A DNA stretch of 64,000 nt, taken from Vibrio tapetis subsp. quintayensis. Lineage in GTDB: Bacteria; Pseudomonadota; Gammaproteobacteria; Enterobacterales; Vibrionaceae. Numbering within the stretch: position 1 is the first letter of the stretch; the number at the start of each line of letters is the position of its first letter. The position numbers and the translations under genes are program-made. The notes beneath the pieces are model-generated. The model was not told the DNA's origin, searched no databases, and was given only the letters and a program-made list of their open reading frames with translations. The DNA lies in contig NZ_JAUFQV010000036.1 in assembly GCF_030409945.1 (NCBI RefSeq), forward strand, positions 154,143 to 218,142, read 5' to 3'. Of the stretch, positions 61,474 to 64,000 are shown piece by piece.

Positions 61474-64000
61474 ATGGATTCTGTTTACTCATTGTTGTCT
61501 GCTAGTGCTGTTGCATCAGGGCAAATTATTGTTATTGATGCGTTAGGTAATTTGAAAGTTGTTCCTCAGGGGACGGCGTTAAAACCAGGAGAAGTCGTTG
61601 TAAGTAACGGTGACGATCAAATTACCGTTGATGGCAATGATCTTCCGTCAGCAAGTATTGTTGGTGATGATCTGTCTTTGACAGAGTTGAACCTAGACGA
61701 TGAGATTAACCAGATCTTTGCAGCATTAGAAAGCGGAGAAGATCCCACTCAATTTGATGATGAATTCGCTCCAGCAGCCGGTGAGGCCAGCAGTGGTTCA
61801 AGCTTGACCACTTCTGGTGAAATTGAACGTACTGGTGCACAAACCCTTGCTTCAACCTCTTTTGATACCAGTGCACTTCAAAGTCAGGGCCTCTCTCAAA
61901 CCCAAAGCCTGACTTTATTAGAATCCTATAGAAGCCTAATTTCGACCGACGATGCGGCACCTGAATCAGAATTGCCAGTTATCACAGTTGCGGACATTAG
62001 TGAAACCGAAGACAGCACACCTTTATTCAGTGGAACCGCTACCAATGTAAACGGTGACTTAACCCTAACGGTTAATGGTAAAGACTACACAGTGACACCA
62101 GAAGCTGATGGCTCATGGTCATTCGAATTACCACAAGAAGATGCTTTGGCTGATGGCGCTCACGAAGTGACGGTGACTGGGCAAAACGCTCAAGGTGATA
62201 GCTCGTCTGCATCTGATCAATTTTCTGTTGATGTGAAGCCTCAGGTAACGATTGTTGACCAAACGGTTTCTGAATCCAATACACCTGTATTTTCGGGTAC
62301 ATCATCAAATACTGATGGTGATCTAACCGTCAATGTTAATGGTAAAGATTACAGCGTTACTCCAGATTCTGATGGTAACTGGACATTACCTTTACCTGCT
62401 GAAGATGCCCTAGACGATGGTGATTACACCGTTGTGGTTACGGGATCTGATGCTCAAGGTAACAGCGCGACCGATTCAGATAGTATTCAAATTGATGCCA
62501 ATAAACCGTTAGTCAGTATTTCAGACCAAACGGTTACCGCTGATAATACGCCTCTATTCTCAGGCACTTCGTCACATACCGATGGCGATCTAACACTAAC
62601 TGTAAATGGTAAAGGTTATTCCGTTACTCCTAACGCCGATGGGTCTTGGTCATTTGAGCTCCCTGCGGAAGACGCACTACCTGATGCGACTTATGATGTG
62701 GTGATTAAAGGCTCTGATTCTCAAGGTAATGAAGCGCAGGATACGGATGAGTTTGTTGTTGATGCTACTGCGCCCGAAGCGCCAAATATCTCTCTTGATA
62801 ATGATACGGGCACTTCTAACCAAGACTTCTTAACCAAAGATGGTTCATTTTCGATTTCAGACATAGAAAATGGTGCGACGGTCGAGTATTTCGTTGACGG
62901 CTCGTGGACGACTTCAGCTCCAACACCTGTAGAAGGTGAAAACACCATTACAGTTAGGCAAACTGACGACGCTGGAAACTCTTCTGAATCATCTTCTTTA
63001 ACGTTTACTCTCGATACTAAAGCTGATTCCGGCGTGGTTAGTATTGATGATATTACTTCTGATGATGTCATTACTGTTACTGAAAAAGGCCAAACCATTG
63101 CTGTCACAGGCAGTGCTGTTGGTGGTGATATTCAGTCCGGAGATACTGTCACGGCTGAGATAAATGGCAAAACATATACGACAACTGTGGGTGAAAACGG
63201 TAAATGGCAACTTGATGTTAATGGTGAGGATTTAGCCGCTGACACCGCTTTTGACGTATCTGTTAGCTCTGAAGATGCCGCTGGAAATTCAGTTGAGAGC
63301 AAAGGTAGCTCGACGCACACCTTTGATGAAACACCAGTAAACGTCAATATCGACATAAACCCAATAACCGATGACTCCGTTGTTAACGCAAAAGAAGTTG
63401 CTGGCACAGTAACTATAACAGGTACTGTAACTGGTGAAACGTATGAAACGGCGGTCGTGACACTAACAGTTAACGGTGTTGAATACACAGGCACTGTGAC
63501 TGATGGGAAATACAGCATAGATGTTAATGGTTCTGATTTACAATCGGACTCTAACAATGTCGTAGACGCAAAAGTTGATGTTGTTAACGCTGCTGGAAAT
63601 ATAGGCTCCGCGACCTCAACAGAGTTCTATTTAGTCGATACTTTTGCTAGAGGCACAATCTCGATTGACTCAATCACCGATGATAACGTGATTAATAAAA
63701 GCGAAAGTGAAAGTACAGTGGCTATTACTGGCTCAGTTGGCGGTGACGCTAGGCCGGGTGATCAAGTTTCGGTTGTTGTGAATGGCGTAACTTACCTGAC
63801 AACAGTTTTGAGCGATAAATCTTGGGCTGTTGACCTTCAGGGGAGTGAGCTAGCTGCTGATAGTTCAGTGACCGCCACGGTAACTGGTGATGATTGGACT
63901 GGGAATGAGTTTAGTGGTTCTGTTTCAAAAGGTTATGTGATTGACACCACGGCTCCAAGCGTGCCAGTGGTGAATGCTCAAACCACGAGTGACGTGACGC
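61474..64000 (+). CDS. Giant LapA-like biofilm adhesin with N-terminal retention module, 3' end outside the window
   Basis: The frame is open from ATG 61474 to the window end, 842 codons with no stop. Residues 1-130 form a LapA-type retention module: SLLSASAVASGQIIVIDALGN, a hydrophilic segment, LTELNLDDEINQIFAALESGEDP and a di-alanine site P100-A101-A102-G103 of the type cut by LapG proteases. Three Ig-like repeats of exactly 89 residues start near residues 169, 258 and 347, each with TPxFSGT, GDLTxxVNGK and DGxW. Further Ig-like modules follow from about 435 (VEYFVDGSWTTSAP) with variable 90-100-residue units. Acidic DxDxD-rich linkers suggest calcium binding. The C-terminal RTX secretion signal must lie beyond 64 kb. 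Type 1 secretion through the adjacent TolC-like channel is inferred. Confidence 0.93.
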   Translation, partial: MDSVYSLLSASAVASGQIIVIDALGNLKVVPQGTALKPGEVVVSNGDDQITVDGNDLPSASIVGDDLSLTELNLDDEINQIFAALESGEDPTQFDDEFAPAAGEASSGSSLTTSGEIERTGAQTLASTSFDTSALQSQGLSQTQSLTLLESYRSLISTDDAAPESELPVITVADISETEDSTPLFSGTATNVNGDLTLTVNGKDYTVTPEADGSWSFELPQEDALADGAHEVTVTGQNAQGDSSSASDQFSVDVKPQVTIVDQTVSESNTPVFSGTSSNTDGDLTVNVNGKDYSVTPDSDGNWTLPLPAEDALDDGDYTVVVTGSDAQGNSATDSDSIQIDANKPLVSISDQTVTADNTPLFSGTSSHTDGDLTLTVNGKGYSVTPNADGSWSFELPAEDALPDATYDVVIKGSDSQGNEAQDTDEFVVDATAPEAPNISLDNDTGTSNQDFLTKDGSFSISDIENGATVEYFVDGSWTTSAPTPVEGENTITVRQTDDAGNSSESSSLTFTLDTKADSGVVSIDDITSDDVITVTEKGQTIAVTGSAVGGDIQSGDTVTAEINGKTYTTTVGENGKWQLDVNGEDLAADTAFDVSVSSEDAAGNSVESKGSSTHTFDETPVNVNIDINPITDDSVVNAKEVAGTVTITGTVTGETYETAVVTLTVNGVEYTGTVTDGKYSIDVNGSDLQSDSNNVVDAKVDVVNAAGNIGSATSTEFYLVDTFARGTISIDSITDDNVINKSESESTVAITGSVGGDARPGDQVSVVVNGVTYLTTVLSDKSWAVDLQGSELAADSSVTATVTGDDWTGNEFSGSVSKGYVIDTTAPSVPVVNAQTTSDVT

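Noticed and set aside
62721..63557. Leftward frames of 128 and 141 codons opposite the adhesin
   Set aside because: Low-complexity Ser/Thr/Val-rich shadows of the Asp/Thr/Val-rich adhesin repeats.

Overview
The window reads as chromosomal DNA of a marine Vibrio (Vibrionaceae). The support is a tandem glycine riboswitch ahead of an AgcS-type symporter, a full-length HrpA helicase, a GntR-prpB-prpC-acnD-prpF-prpE propionate operon, queE/queC next to a TPR-GGDEF protein, and moderate-to-low GC. I see no rRNA, tRNA, CRISPR array, integron or prophage. Genus is inferred from gene content and order; no search was run.

Layout. 1-8.5 kb: tail of a DEDDh exonuclease, a secreted multidomain endonuclease I, and a five-gene oligopeptide-type ABC importer. 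8.5-12.6 kb: TerB-like protein, TSUP permease, a small unknown protein, a double-barrel outer-membrane protein and an azoreductase, with two heptanucleotide tandem arrays in the gaps. 12.7-18.1 kb: hrpA and two related small outer-membrane barrels. 18.2-24.1 kb: rhodanese, M32 carboxypeptidase, LysE exporter, riboswitch-controlled AgcS symporter, and a 52-residue membrane protein paired with a coiled-coil membrane protein. 24.1-26.2 kb: a REP-associated tyrosine transposase (RAYT) with GACACACACC repeats, plus a membrane-anchored rhodanese, bracketed by two hairpins with identical arms. 26.2-30.9 kb: TolC/HlyD/two ABC-2 permeases with no ATPase gene.

31-41 kb: a CitA/CitB-type two-component system, two tandem periplasmic binding proteins without permease, a TctCBA tricarboxylate importer and a chemoreceptor, probably one sensing and uptake neighbourhood for organic acids. 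41.2-50.3 kb: GntR regulator with palindromic operator candidates and the complete 2-methylcitrate pathway in its AcnD/PrpF form. 50.4-56.5 kb: GNAT acetyltransferase, NUDIX-PAP2 fusion with a degenerate PAP2 part, queE, queC, a periplasmic-TPR diguanylate cyclase and a DUF2750 protein.

56.6-64 kb: two tandem copies of a TolC-like plus OmpA-like gene pair, divergent from the first 842 codons of a giant LapA-like adhesin that runs off the window. Its N-terminus carries a PAAG di-alanine motif of the kind cut by LapG proteases, followed by three 89-residue repeats. This type 1-secreted, probably c-di-GMP-controlled adhesion locus is the most interesting part of the window. ABC/HlyD (LapB/LapC) and LapD/LapG partners are not in the window and would be expected beyond 64 kb or elsewhere.
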